Assembly (NCBI RefSeq): GCF_000423545.1
Contig: NZ_AUIE01000002.1
Span: 1-64,000 of the forward strand
Origin: Metapseudomonas resinovorans DSM 21078
GTDB lineage: Bacteria > Pseudomonadota > Gammaproteobacteria > Pseudomonadales > Pseudomonadaceae
Length of the DNA stretch: 64,000 nt
Direction: 5' to 3'
The translations under genes were made by a program, and so were the position numbers. The notes under the pieces are model-generated. The model saw only the letters and a list, made by a program, of their open reading frames with translations, did not search any database and was not told the DNA's origin. Positions 8,248-18,737 of the stretch are shown here, piece by piece (the first letter of the stretch is position 1; the number at the start of each line of letters is the position of its first letter).

Positions 8248-10773
8248 ATGACCCAGAATCTGAACAGCGACGTTTGTATTTTCACAATCGTCTCGAACAA
8301 CTACCTGCACTATGCAAATACCCTCTTCGAGAGCCTGCAGGAACATTGTCCCCAAGCTGACCTTGTACTGGGCCTTTGTGACCGGAAGACACCGGAGACT
8401 TATTGCCCTGCAGCTGAAATCGTCGAAATCAATGAGCTCGACATTCCTGAACTGGGCACATTCACCTATCAGTATTCAATTCTGGAACTGAACACGGCCA
8501 TCAAGCCCTACGTGGTCGAGCTGCTGATGAATCGCGGCTACAAGAAGGTCATCTATTTCGACCCTGACATTCGCATCTTCAACAGCCTTGACTCGATGCT
8601 TGGGCTGCTGGACGAACACAATGTCTTGCTGACCCCGCACCTCACCAACCTGCTGGACGACGGCAAGTGGCCAACCGAGCTCAGCATTCTCCAAGCGGGA
8701 TCGTACAACCTTGGCTACATCGCGCTGAGCACCTGCGAAGAAACGCGCAAGCTGGTCAAATGGTGGCAGGCCAAGCTCTACAAGGAATGCGTCGTAGACC
8801 TTCCGCGCAACCTGTTCGTCGACCAGAAGTGGATGGACCTGGTTCCGTCGATGTTCGCAGGCGTCTATATCAACCGCGACCCGAGCTGGAACATCGCGTA
8901 CTGGAACCTGAATCACCGCCGCCTGGGGCAACGTGCCGATGGTGGCTTCGACGTTGATGGCAAGCCGCTCACCTTCTTCCACTTCTCCGGCTTCTCCATC
9001 GAGGCGACGACGCTCAGCAAACACCAGAGTCGCTTCGACAAGGGACCACGCGGGACTCCGCTGAGGGAGCTGTGTTCCCTTTATGAAGATGCCCTGACGC
9101 GCAATGGAATCGAACGCTTCAAGAGCCTTCCCTACGCGTTCAGCAATTTCGCGGATGGTACCAAGGTGCCCGACGCCGCCCGACGCCTGATTCGCACCAG
9201 CGACGCACTGGCAGGGATTGATTTCTTCGACCAGAAACAGTGCCCCCACATCCATGCGGTACTCAATCGCCTTGTGCACTCCAAGAAGGGCGGTATCAGC
9301 TTGACTGCACTGGCGCTGGCGCTATGGGAGTCGCGTGCCGACCTCCGTGACGCCTTCCCCGCGGTGGAGAGTGTCGACAGCATCCGGTTCGCCGAGTGGT
9401 TCCTCGATGCGGCCCCCCGTGAAGCGGGCTTCAGTGAACTTTACCTGGCGCCGGTTCGCGAGCAACTTGAACGCGCGCGCGCGACAATTGCGGCGCAACC
9501 CCAGGCAATCAGCGATACCGTGATGAGCAAACTGTGCCGCATTGCATGGCAGCAGCGTCGTCGTATCCCGCTGAAAATGCGTATTGCCCTGGCCCCCTAT
9601 GCAGGCTGGGCGCTAAGGCGTGCTTACCCCCGCCCGGAATTGCTGCCGGCGCCTGAACGCAGCAGCGAGACTGGGGTTAACCTCATCGGCTATCTCCATG
9701 CTGAAAGCGGAGTCGGCGAAGCAGCACGCGCCTCGCTGCGTGCCCTGCGACAGTCCGGCCTGCCATTTTCATTGGTCGACTATCGCCTGGGGAACATTTC
9801 CCGCATGGGCGAAGCGGTGCACGGCAATGGTGATCAAGTGCGGTACCCGATCAACTTGGTTCACGTGAATGCGGACCAGAGCAAGATTGCTCGGGACCAT
9901 CTGGGCGACGAGCTGTTCCGTGATCGTTACACCGTTGGCTACTGGTACTGGGAAATGCCGGTGTTTCCAGACTTCCTGCATTTCGCCTACGACCAGGTGG
10001 ATGAAATCTGGGTGTCGACCGAATACAACCGCGCTGCGATTTCCCAGTTCACTCACAAGCCCGTGACGCTCATTCCGCCGGCTATCGAAGTGAACATCGA
10101 GAAACCGCTGACGCGTAGCGAACTGCACCTCGACGAGGACGCCTTCATTTTCCTGCACATGTCCGACACGCTCAGCATGCCGGAACGCAAGAATCCCTTT
10201 GGCGTGATCAGAGCTTTCCAACTGGCATTCGGTGACAAACCGGACCTGAACGTGAAGCTGGTCATCAAGCTGTCCAACCTCGACCGTCAGCCGGAACTGG
10301 CGGCGGAAGTCTACGCAGCCATGGAGCAGGACCCGCGCATACAGCTTATCGATGGCTACCTGGACCGAAACACCCTTAACAACCTGGTTAACGCCTGCGA
10401 TTGCTATGTAAGCCTGCACCGCGCAGAAGGCTTCGGACTGCCCATCGCGGAGGCGATGTATCTGGGCAAGCCCGTGATTGCCACGTACTGGTCCGGAAAC
10501 GTCGACTTCATGAACGAAGAGAACTCGCTGCCAGTGCATTACTCCTTGGTAGAGCTCGAAAGGGATATTGGCCCCTATCAGAAAGGCCAGGTTTGGGCAG
10601 AGCCGGATATCAATGACGCAGCAGAAAAAATGTTCCACATCGTCAGTGACAAAGAGCTCTCCGTCCAGCTGGGTCAAGCTGCAAGCGAAACCATTCGCAA
10701 GAATTTCAGCCCTAGCAACACTGCCAAGCTAATCAGCGCGCGAGCAGCTGATATTAATTTCATTGCGAGCTGA
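8248..10773 (+). CDS. Two-domain glycosyltransferase (GT-A-like N-terminus, GT4 C-terminus)
   Basis: The 841-residue product joins two catalytic modules. The N-terminal half (about 1-300) is a nucleotide-sugar transferase-like fold with the acidic motif YFDPDIRIF and a conserved TFFHFSGFS. A helical linker (about 390-460) follows. The C-terminal half (about 470-841) is a GT4 domain starting GVNLIGYLHAESGVGEA, with the donor-site motif EGFGLPIAEAMYLGKPVI (an E-x7-E pattern). It probably adds two different sugars or makes two linkages on the O-polysaccharide. It sits 30 bases after the FkbM gene in the manC-wzm-wzt operon. Donor and acceptor cannot be read from the sequence. Confidence 0.85.
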   Translation: MTQNLNSDVCIFTIVSNNYLHYANTLFESLQEHCPQADLVLGLCDRKTPETYCPAAEIVEINELDIPELGTFTYQYSILELNTAIKPYVVELLMNRGYKKVIYFDPDIRIFNSLDSMLGLLDEHNVLLTPHLTNLLDDGKWPTELSILQAGSYNLGYIALSTCEETRKLVKWWQAKLYKECVVDLPRNLFVDQKWMDLVPSMFAGVYINRDPSWNIAYWNLNHRRLGQRADGGFDVDGKPLTFFHFSGFSIEATTLSKHQSRFDKGPRGTPLRELCSLYEDALTRNGIERFKSLPYAFSNFADGTKVPDAARRLIRTSDALAGIDFFDQKQCPHIHAVLNRLVHSKKGGISLTALALALWESRADLRDAFPAVESVDSIRFAEWFLDAAPREAGFSELYLAPVREQLERARATIAAQPQAISDTVMSKLCRIAWQQRRRIPLKMRIALAPYAGWALRRAYPRPELLPAPERSSETGVNLIGYLHAESGVGEAARASLRALRQSGLPFSLVDYRLGNISRMGEAVHGNGDQVRYPINLVHVNADQSKIARDHLGDELFRDRYTVGYWYWEMPVFPDFLHFAYDQVDEIWVSTEYNRAAISQFTHKPVTLIPPAIEVNIEKPLTRSELHLDEDAFIFLHMSDTLSMPERKNPFGVIRAFQLAFGDKPDLNVKLVIKLSNLDRQPELAAEVYAAMEQDPRIQLIDGYLDRNTLNNLVNACDCYVSLHRAEGFGLPIAEAMYLGKPVIATYWSGNVDFMNEENSLPVHYSLVELERDIGPYQKGQVWAEPDINDAAEKMFHIVSDKELSVQLGQAASETIRKNFSPSNTAKLISARAADINFIAS

Positions 10774-10779
10774 GTGAAG

Positions 10780-12117
10780 ATGATTTCTGAGCCCCTGTCT
10801 TTTAACGTTGCCACCATTGAGCTTCTGAGTCTTCCAGAAGAAGTGGAAGGTTTCAGTCTGGATGCGCCGACCGCGAACGCGCAGTACAACGGCCATAGCC
10901 TCCCAATTGCAGGATGGGCATCCGGGCGATCCCCCTACGTTGTACCATCCATTGAAATCATGAATGGGGAAACGCTTCTCAAGCGTGTGCCGATTCAAGT
11001 TCCAAGGCCAGATGTGGCCGACTATCTAAAGAAAGCTCCAGGGGCAGGAAACAAATTCGGATTCCACGGATTCATCGGGACGCTCGGCCTGCATAACAGC
11101 ACCAGACTTGATATCGTCCTGAACATTTACGACCCACGCGATCAAAGTCGAGTAAAGAAGAACGTCGCCACGATTCGCGGAAAGAAGAACAATAGTCTCT
11201 TGACAGAGAGCAAATACCAGCCGCTTATGCTTACAGCGATAGGACGGAGCGGTACAACGCTTGTCATGCAGATACTTGGCGAGCACAACAAGATACTTAC
11301 CTCAAACTTTTACCCTTACGAGGTAAAACAGTCGGCCTATTGGATGCATCTTCTAAAGGTCCTCAACGACCCAGCCGACTTTGATAATTCATCGCATCCA
11401 GATAAATTCGAAAGCAACCTTGGCTTGATTGGCCACAACCCCTACACCCACCAGGAGTCCATGCGCCAATTCAAAGAGCCAGATCGTTTCTATGACTACT
11501 ACAACAAAAAACTTCCTCGAGAACTAGTTAAGTTCTCCGTATCGCGCATAGAAGAATTCTACGACCTGATTGCTGCCAGCGAAAAGCGGCCCGATGCAGT
11601 TTATTTCGCTGAAAAATTCCTGCCGACTCATTTGCAGCCAATGTTCAACGATGTGTTCACCAAGCCGAAAGAAATAATTCTAACCCGGGACTTCCGGGAC
11701 ATGATCTGCTCAGCACAGTCTTTCAATGAGAAGCGAAACAGCCAGGCATTTGGAAGAGAGCGCGCTTCTGATGAGTTCGACTGGGTCCACCGGATATTCA
11801 GCACCGGAGCGAGAAGAGTTGTCGAGGCCTGGGAGGACAGAAAATATTCTGCGATCCATGTTCGTTACGAGGACCTCATCCTTGAGCCCGAAGCTCAAAT
11901 GAAGAGAATATTTGAATACCTGGAGATCGATAGCTCCACGTCATTGATACACAAGATAAAAGAGAAGATCTTCAACTCCTCTGGAAGCACTCACCACAAG
12001 ACATCGGAAAACCCCGAAAAGTCTATTGCACGCTGGAAGAACGAAATGCCTAAAGAGCTTCTTGAGTATTGCAACGAGAAGCTGTCGAAAGAACTGAAGA
12101 CCTTTGGCTACGAATGA
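10780..12117 (+). CDS. Sulfotransferase with an N-terminal accessory domain
   Basis: The C-terminal part (about residues 145-445) is a PAPS sulfotransferase with LTAIGRSGTTLVMQILG (5'-phosphosulfate loop) and IILTRDFRDMICSAQSF (3'-phosphate motif). The first about 135 residues form a separate beta-rich domain containing HSLPIAGWASGR and NKFGFHGFIGTLGL. Similar modules occur beside glycan-modifying enzymes and may hold the acceptor. ATG 10780 is six bases after the previous stop; GTG 10774 is an alternative. The gene ends the first operon and is AT-richer than its neighbours. It likely sulfates the exported polysaccharide or its lipid carrier; the acceptor is inferred from context only. Confidence 0.85.
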   Translation: MISEPLSFNVATIELLSLPEEVEGFSLDAPTANAQYNGHSLPIAGWASGRSPYVVPSIEIMNGETLLKRVPIQVPRPDVADYLKKAPGAGNKFGFHGFIGTLGLHNSTRLDIVLNIYDPRDQSRVKKNVATIRGKKNNSLLTESKYQPLMLTAIGRSGTTLVMQILGEHNKILTSNFYPYEVKQSAYWMHLLKVLNDPADFDNSSHPDKFESNLGLIGHNPYTHQESMRQFKEPDRFYDYYNKKLPRELVKFSVSRIEEFYDLIAASEKRPDAVYFAEKFLPTHLQPMFNDVFTKPKEIILTRDFRDMICSAQSFNEKRNSQAFGRERASDEFDWVHRIFSTGARRVVEAWEDRKYSAIHVRYEDLILEPEAQMKRIFEYLEIDSSTSLIHKIKEKIFNSSGSTHHKTSENPEKSIARWKNEMPKELLEYCNEKLSKELKTFGYE

Positions 12118-12279
12118 AATACAAGCCGGGCAACTACGTCTCACGCGCACACACCCAGAGACTGCCCCATCAGAACCTCACCAATTGTTAAAATGCTCAT
12201 CTCTCGAAGCGAGCAAAGAAAACAATGCAATCAATTGAGGCCAGCGTTCTTTAATCGCCTCGACTTTATAGGAAGGTAG

Positions 12280-13322
<1,043 letters not shown>

Positions 13323-13323
<1 letters not shown>

Positions 13324-14219
13324 TGATCGACACAGCCAAGCAGGTCCTTATCACCGGAGCACAGGGTTTTACCGGCCGTTACATGGCCACGGAGCTTCGC
13401 AACCACGGCTACCGCGTTAGCGGCATTGGCTCGCAACCCGGCAACTCGCCTGGCTATTACCAGGCCGACCTTGCCGATGCTGAGGCGCTCAAGGCCTGCC
13501 TGGCTGAGGTTCAACCCGACATCATCATCCATCTGGCAGCCGTGGCCTTCGTGGGTCACGGCGACGCGAATGCGTTCTACCAGGTGAACCTGATCGGGAC
13601 CCGAAATCTCCTCGAAGCCATTTCGGCCATGGGCAAGACTCCGGATTGCGTATTGCTGGCCAGTAGCGCCAACGTCTACGGCAATGCCTCAGCCGGGGTG
13701 CTTGGCGAGAGCTCGCCTCTAGCCCCTGCCAATGACTATGCCGTGAGCAAGATGGCAATGGAGGCAGCCGCTCGGTTGTGGACCGAGCGCTTGCCAATCC
13801 TGGTCACTCGGCCGTTCAACTACACAGGGGTGGGCCAGGCGGATAACTTCCTACTCCCGAAAATTGTCTCCCACTTCCGGCGAAAAGCTGCCCATATCGA
13901 GCTGGGTAACCTTGACGTCTATCGGGACTTTACTGACGTTCGCGCGCTGACAGAGGCGTATCGCCGCCTGGTCGAGCACAAACCGGCGGGTGAAGTCGTG
14001 AATGTCTGTTCTGGTATGACGCACTCTCTCCGGGACGTAATCGCCATGTGCGAAGCGATCACTGGCCATCACATGGAGATTCGGGTGAACCCCGCCTTTG
14101 TGCGGGCAAACGAGGTCAAGTCTCTTTGCGGCGATGCGTCGACGCTACGTCGTTTGATTGGTGCCTGGGAAACCCCGCCACTTGAAGAAACACTTCGCTG
14201 GATGCTCGAGGCCGAATGA
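13323..14219 (+). CDS. rmd: GDP-6-deoxy-D-mannose reductase (GDP-D-rhamnose synthase)
   Basis: The 298-residue NAD-dependent epimerase/dehydratase-family protein has a Rossmann motif (LITGAQGFTGRYM) and catalytic YAVSK. Placed one base after gmd, it is best read as Rmd, which reduces the 4-keto sugar to GDP-D-rhamnose. A related enzyme making GDP-6-deoxy-D-talose (Tld) belongs to the same family and cannot be ruled out without alignment. The stop overlaps the following glycosyltransferase start (ATGA). With manC and gmd it completes GDP-D-rhamnose supply for an A-band-like D-rhamnan. Confidence 0.82.
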
Positions 14220-15361
14220 CCAAGGTCATACTTTCGGTCGAACCCATTCGTTTTCCACTGACGGGAATTGGGCGTTATACCTTCGAGCTGGCCAAGGCAC
14301 TTGCGGCGGACAAGGGCGTGGACGAGTTGCTGCTGTTTGGTGCAACCCGGTTTCTCGATACCATCCCGGAGGCAGTGGAAAGTGCTGGCAAAGTTCATCA
14401 ACTGAAAGGATGGGTTCAGAAGAGCCGACTTGCCACTGAGGCCTATCGACTAATCACCCCGGTAATCAAGCAACGTGCCTTGCGTGACTATCAGGACTTC
14501 CTGTTCCACAGCCCGAATTTCTACCTGCCTCCCTTTCCGGGCCGCAGGCTCACCACATTTCACGACCTGTCGCCCTTTACCTGGCCTGATTGCATCCCCC
14601 CGGAGCGCAGACGCTTCATGCAAAAGGAATTGGAGCTGGCAGTAAAGCGGGCAGATGCATTCATTACGGATTCCGAGTTCAATCGGCGGGAACTGGCCGC
14701 CTACTTTGGCTTGCCCTTGACGAAAGTCTTCGCCGTCCCGCTGGCCAGTAGTGAAGAGTTCCATCCTCGCTCAGTGGCCGAACTCGCGCCTATCCTGTCG
14801 AAGTACAACCTGGCGCCGGCAGGCTACAGCCTCTATGTTGGAACAATCGAGCCGCGCAAGAACCTGAAGAACCTTCTGGCCGCTTATGAGTGCCTGCCGC
14901 TCTCGCTGCGCCGACGCTATCCACTGATCCTGGCCGGATACCACGGCTGGCAGAGTGAGGAGATTCATGCAGCAATCGAGCGTGCTACTCGGCAGGGGTG
15001 GGCCAGATATCTGGGCTTCGTGCCGGCCTTAGACTTGCCGTTCCTCATTGCAGGCGCCCGGCTGTTCTGCTTCCCGTCCTGTTACGAAGGATTCGGCCTC
15101 CCTGTCCTGGAAGCCATGAGCTCTGGCGTTCCCGTTGTCTGTTCCAACAGCTCTTCTTTACCCGAAGTGGCAGGAGGCGCAGCCCTGATGGTCGAACCTG
15201 AAGATGTGGACACTCTGAGCACACATATTGCCAGGGGTTTGCAGGACGAACCGTGGCGGTCCTACGCCCGAGAGTCAGGCCTGGATCGTGCAGGATCCTT
15301 TTCATGGCGGAACTGCGCGCGCAGTACGCTCGATGTTTACGAAGGCGTAATGAGCGATTGA
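14216..15361 (+). CDS. GT4 glycosyltransferase, WbpY-like (probable D-rhamnosyltransferase)
   Basis: The 381-residue GT-B enzyme begins VEPIRFPLTGIGRYTFELA, the glycine-rich acceptor loop of GT4 enzymes. It carries SLYVGTIEPRKNLKNLL and the donor motif EGFGLPVLEAMSSGVPVV (E-x7-E). It is cytoplasmic or peripheral to the membrane. It overlaps rmd by four bases and the next glycosyltransferase by one, so the four genes are translationally coupled. In the P. aeruginosa common-antigen locus two such enzymes, WbpY and WbpZ, lie together and transfer D-rhamnose. Resemblance and order suggest the WbpY role, but I recognise it by pattern only. Confidence 0.85.
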   Translation: MTKVILSVEPIRFPLTGIGRYTFELAKALAADKGVDELLLFGATRFLDTIPEAVESAGKVHQLKGWVQKSRLATEAYRLITPVIKQRALRDYQDFLFHSPNFYLPPFPGRRLTTFHDLSPFTWPDCIPPERRRFMQKELELAVKRADAFITDSEFNRRELAAYFGLPLTKVFAVPLASSEEFHPRSVAELAPILSKYNLAPAGYSLYVGTIEPRKNLKNLLAAYECLPLSLRRRYPLILAGYHGWQSEEIHAAIERATRQGWARYLGFVPALDLPFLIAGARLFCFPSCYEGFGLPVLEAMSSGVPVVCSNSSSLPEVAGGAALMVEPEDVDTLSTHIARGLQDEPWRSYARESGLDRAGSFSWRNCARSTLDVYEGVMSD

Positions 15362-16491
15362 TGCGAGTCCTACACTTCTACAAGACCTATTACCCCGACA
15401 GCTTCGGCGGCATAGAGCAGGCGATCTTCCAATTGGCGGAAGGTGGCATTCAATACGGCGTAGACTCCGAAGTGCTCTACCTGAGCAACACAGGGGAAGC
15501 CAGGGATCAGCAAGTCGCGAACCATGTAGTCCACCGCTCCAAGTTGGACTTCCATGCGTTGTCGACAGGTTTTTCCGTGTCGGCATTCAGGGACTTTTCA
15601 AGGCTTGCCAGCCAGGTCGACCTCGTGCATTACCATTTTCCATGGCCGTTCATGGATGTCGTTCATTTCGCCACGAGAGTGAAGAAACCAACTGTCCTCA
15701 GCTATCACTCGGACATTGTTCGGCAGAAGTACCTTCTCCAGCTCTATCGCCCCCTTATGCACCGGTTTCTATCGCAAATCGATTGCATTGTTGCGGCTTC
15801 GCCCAACTACATAAGAAGCAGCCCGGTTCTAAGGAAATACCCGGATAAGGTAAGTGTTATCCCCTATGGCCTGGACCGGAACACTTATGCGCAGCCCGAT
15901 GCCGAAGTGCTGGAACGTTGGCGGTCGAGAGTAGGGGAGCGCTTTTTCCTGTTCCTGGGAGTACTTCGCTACTACAAGGGCCTGCATATTCTGCTCGAGG
16001 CAATGGCCACGACGGACTACCCCGTAGTGATTGCCGGAGCAGGCCCGATGGAGGATGAGCTCAAGCAGCATGCCGCGCGCCTGAATTTGAAGAATCTGCA
16101 CTTTGTCGGAAAGGTGAGCGAGGAAGACAAGGCAGCTCTCTTTCAACTGTGCTACGCCGTGACCTTTCCGTCACATCTGCGTTCAGAAGCATTCGGCATC
16201 TCGCTTCTCGAAGGCGCGATGTACGGCAAGCCTCTCATTTCCAGCGAGATTGGCACCGGCACGACCTATATAAACATCGACGGGGAAACCGGACTCGTCA
16301 TCCCCCCAAGCGACCCGCTGGCGCTACGTCACGCGATGGCCACGCTATGGAACGCTCCGGAACTTGCCAAGCAAATGGGGGAAAGCGCCAAGCAACGCTT
16401 CGAGCATCTGTTCACCGCTGAACAGATGACGAAGTCCTATGTCGAGCTTTATCGGAAAGTACTGGCGAATCAGGCGCATACAGGCAAATGA
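15361..16491 (+). CDS. wbpZ: GT4 glycosyltransferase, WbpZ-like (probable first D-rhamnosyltransferase)
   Basis: The 376-residue GT4 enzyme begins MRVLHFYKTYYPDSFGGIE, which I recall as the WbpZ-type start. It has LFLGVLRYYKGLHILLEA and the donor motif SEAFGISLLEGAMYGKPLI. ATG 15361 overlaps the previous stop by one base; the frame is open further upstream but only as a shadow of that gene. WbpZ adds the first D-rhamnose to the primer in the A-band pathway, and the same step is inferred here. It is the last gene of the gmd operon, and a sulfotransferase on the other strand ends 15 bases downstream. Confidence 0.83.
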   Translation: MRVLHFYKTYYPDSFGGIEQAIFQLAEGGIQYGVDSEVLYLSNTGEARDQQVANHVVHRSKLDFHALSTGFSVSAFRDFSRLASQVDLVHYHFPWPFMDVVHFATRVKKPTVLSYHSDIVRQKYLLQLYRPLMHRFLSQIDCIVAASPNYIRSSPVLRKYPDKVSVIPYGLDRNTYAQPDAEVLERWRSRVGERFFLFLGVLRYYKGLHILLEAMATTDYPVVIAGAGPMEDELKQHAARLNLKNLHFVGKVSEEDKAALFQLCYAVTFPSHLRSEAFGISLLEGAMYGKPLISSEIGTGTTYINIDGETGLVIPPSDPLALRHAMATLWNAPELAKQMGESAKQRFEHLFTAEQMTKSYVELYRKVLANQAHTGK

Positions 16492-16506
16492 ATGCGTGCA
16501 GCAGGA

Positions 16507-17484
16507 TCACGCCTGATGGAGCCGCTGTTCGAACAGCTCCATGGCACCTGAATACAGCTCAAGGTCCGCAGGTACCAGTTCTTCGACGATTGACCTCAGC
16601 TCCGGTGACTCTTTCGCGACCTCGACAGTTCGATAGTTTCCGGCACCTGCGATCAGATCAGACAGCACCATTTTGTTTTCTATCGATTCAGGTCTGTCGA
16701 ATCCAAGGCTGTCGAATATCAGGCTCACTGACTCCTCGTAACGCTCAAGTAATCCAAATGCGGTCAAGGCAGACAGTTGCTCGAGCGCTTGCTTGCCTGC
16801 CCCGGAAACATCGGAAAGAGGAGTACTGGCATCGATGACGGGCCACACCTCTATCGGTAGTGACGCAACGAGTGCACGCGTCATGCCATTGTCTATGTAT
16901 GGATGCGTCCTGACCGAAGGATGGCTAAAGAACTCATCTGCACTGAGATTCGACGCCAGCTTCGCAAGCTCCCAATTATTACGTTCGACAACATCGGGAC
17001 GGTGCGCTTTCAGGAAGTTATACAGCGATACAAGGCGAGACACAGGCTCCCTGAGAAAGGTTACGATTTGTTTTTCGCCAGGAATCAGCTGACATGAAAC
17101 AAGATCATAATGCCCAGAGAAGAATCGGTATTTCGCAAGCACCCCAGCGGCATGATTCTTTAGCCCATTGAATCTTTCTGGACAGACCACTTCCTCTTTA
17201 TACCGACCAAGAAGAAGATGATGCAACGTTGTACCGCCAGTCTTTGGACTATGCATGAAAACCAGGCGAGAGCCCCCTATATCATTCCACTCTGGAAATG
17301 GGACATCTGTCTTCTGGCGCGAGACGCGAGGGTACAACTGGGAAAATTCCTCGGACTCCAGAAGTACCTTCCTGAACTCAAACAAACTCTCATGCTGGCA
17401 ATGGTAATCAATGGCCGCGTCACTTTCAGGTTCACGCCCAAGAATCAAGCGATAACCCGAAATGACATTGTCACGCGAAATCAT
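16507..17484 (-). CDS. Sulfotransferase-family protein with DUF4214-like N-terminus
   Basis: The 325-residue product has a PAPS-binding loop, FMHSPKTGGTTLHHLLLG (about residues 76-93), and a 3'-phosphate motif, VTFLREPVSRLVSLYNFLK (about 145-163). The first about 50 residues, GYRLILGREPESDAAIDYH followed by LLESEEFSQ, resemble the DUF4214 module seen beside glycosyltransferases and surface enzymes. This is the third sulfotransferase of the locus and the only one on the minus strand, convergent with wbpZ and divergent from cysC. The sulfate acceptor is unknown; polysaccharide sulfation is inferred from context. Confidence 0.82.
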   Translation of the reverse strand: MISRDNVISGYRLILGREPESDAAIDYHCQHESLFEFRKVLLESEEFSQLYPRVSRQKTDVPFPEWNDIGGSRLVFMHSPKTGGTTLHHLLLGRYKEEVVCPERFNGLKNHAAGVLAKYRFFSGHYDLVSCQLIPGEKQIVTFLREPVSRLVSLYNFLKAHRPDVVERNNWELAKLASNLSADEFFSHPSVRTHPYIDNGMTRALVASLPIEVWPVIDASTPLSDVSGAGKQALEQLSALTAFGLLERYEESVSLIFDSLGFDRPESIENKMVLSDLIAGAGNYRTVEVAKESPELRSIVEELVPADLELYSGAMELFEQRLHQA

Positions 17485-18011
17485 GCTGTCCAGCCTCTTG
17501 AATCAGTAAAAATGTTCAACCATCCAGAGCAGATGCATACCGCTTTCCGCTCACCCGCCAATCTGCATCACGGGTCCCACCCGACTGGTACCGTTCGCGA
17601 CCTCAAACCCGGGCTTCCCGCATTATGCCCCAGCAACCAGCGAAGCCTCCTGCCGGTTTTTCCGGGGAAGACCAGCGGCACACACTCCGTCACCTCGTCA
17701 TTCGAAGTAGTTGACGCGACACAGATCATGGGGCTTGCTTGGTCACTGAACAAGGGTGACTTATCGCTCACCACAATCCGAGACAACAAGCAATACCCGC
17801 AATTCAATCGTGACTTACAACGTGGAATTCCGTCTAAAACATCAGAAATCACTGTCTTGAACGACATTTCATGCACTGATGCATTCACCTGCAACCTGGT
17901 ACTGGTCGAGTTGAAACATACAAAGATGGCTCAAATGACTGCAAAGCCAAACACATTCAACTCGATACATCCGCATAACGCGACAAACAATTCAAGAACG
18001 AGCTCGAAAAA
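17485..18011. other. 527-bp intergenic region between divergent sulfotransferase and cysC
   Basis: No frame in this stretch has a recognisable domain. An open plus-strand frame runs through it from inside the sulfotransferase, but it is antisense to that gene and has no homology I recognise. The last 150 bases are AT-rich, as expected for a promoter region serving cysC and perhaps the divergent sulfotransferase. No promoter could be assigned with confidence. Confidence 0.45.
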
Positions 18012-18623
18012 ATGAAGTCAAAGAATATTGTCTGGCAAGATGGCCACATCACCCGGGAAACACGACAAGACTTTTTCGGACACTCAGCAGCGACCTTGTG
18101 GATGACAGGTCTCAGCGGAGCGGGAAAATCCACCCTTGCCTTTGCGACAGAATCGCGGCTGCTCTCCATGGGCATCGCGTGCTTCGTGCTTGATGGCGAC
18201 AACGTGCGGCACGGACTCAATCGCGACCTCGGATTCTCACCGGAAGACCGGAGTGAGAATATTCGGCGTGTCGCAGAAGTTGCTCGGCTGATGAATGAAG
18301 CGGGCCTCATTGTCGTTACCTCATTCATCTCGCCCTACAGGGAAGACCGGGAACTGGCACGCACCATCATAGGCGCGGACCGTTTTCTCGAAGTTCATAT
18401 GGCTACACCGCTCGAGGTCTGCGAGCAGCGCGATGTGAAAGGGTTGTACCAGCGGGCACGTTCCGGCGAGGTGAAGGAGTTCACCGGAATCAACTCTCCC
18501 TACGAACCGCCGCTCGATCCGGCACTCACTGTCAATACTCAGCAGTACGACATCAACTGTTCCGTCGACATGCTGATCGAAATGCTGAAGTCGAACATCG
18601 TCATCTCCAACCAGCAAGGCTAA
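18012..18623 (+). CDS. cysC: Adenylylsulfate (APS) kinase
   Basis: This 203-residue kinase phosphorylates APS to PAPS, the universal sulfate donor. It shows the P-loop WMTGLSGAGKSTLAFA, the DGDNVRHGLNRDLGFS motif and RVAEVARLMNEAGLIVVTSF, followed by the FTGINSPYEPP lid. Length and motifs match monofunctional CysC; no CysN domain is attached. Pseudomonas genomes normally carry PAPS synthesis in the cysD-cysNC sulfate assimilation genes. A separate copy inside a polysaccharide locus with three sulfotransferases therefore points to dedicated PAPS supply for sulfation. Confidence 0.95.
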   Translation: MKSKNIVWQDGHITRETRQDFFGHSAATLWMTGLSGAGKSTLAFATESRLLSMGIACFVLDGDNVRHGLNRDLGFSPEDRSENIRRVAEVARLMNEAGLIVVTSFISPYREDRELARTIIGADRFLEVHMATPLEVCEQRDVKGLYQRARSGEVKEFTGINSPYEPPLDPALTVNTQQYDINCSVDMLIEMLKSNIVISNQQG

Positions 18624-18737
18624 GCCGGGCCATCGATGGAACAGGATGCCGGACAGGCATCACCGGCGATCTCAAAGCCGTACAATAACGCCGACATGCA
18701 CATAGCCAGGGCATAGTGCCCGAGAGTGGATCTGTAT

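Noticed and set aside
8248-10773. Reading the 841-residue glycosyltransferase as WbdA (which has a similar length)
   Set aside because: WbdA has two GT4-type domains; here the N-terminal half is a different fold with a DPD motif, so the length match is taken as coincidence.
17218-18015. A 265-codon plus-strand frame ending at cysC
   Set aside because: Its first third is antisense to a sulfotransferase with clear motifs, and the rest has no recognisable feature or ribosome site.
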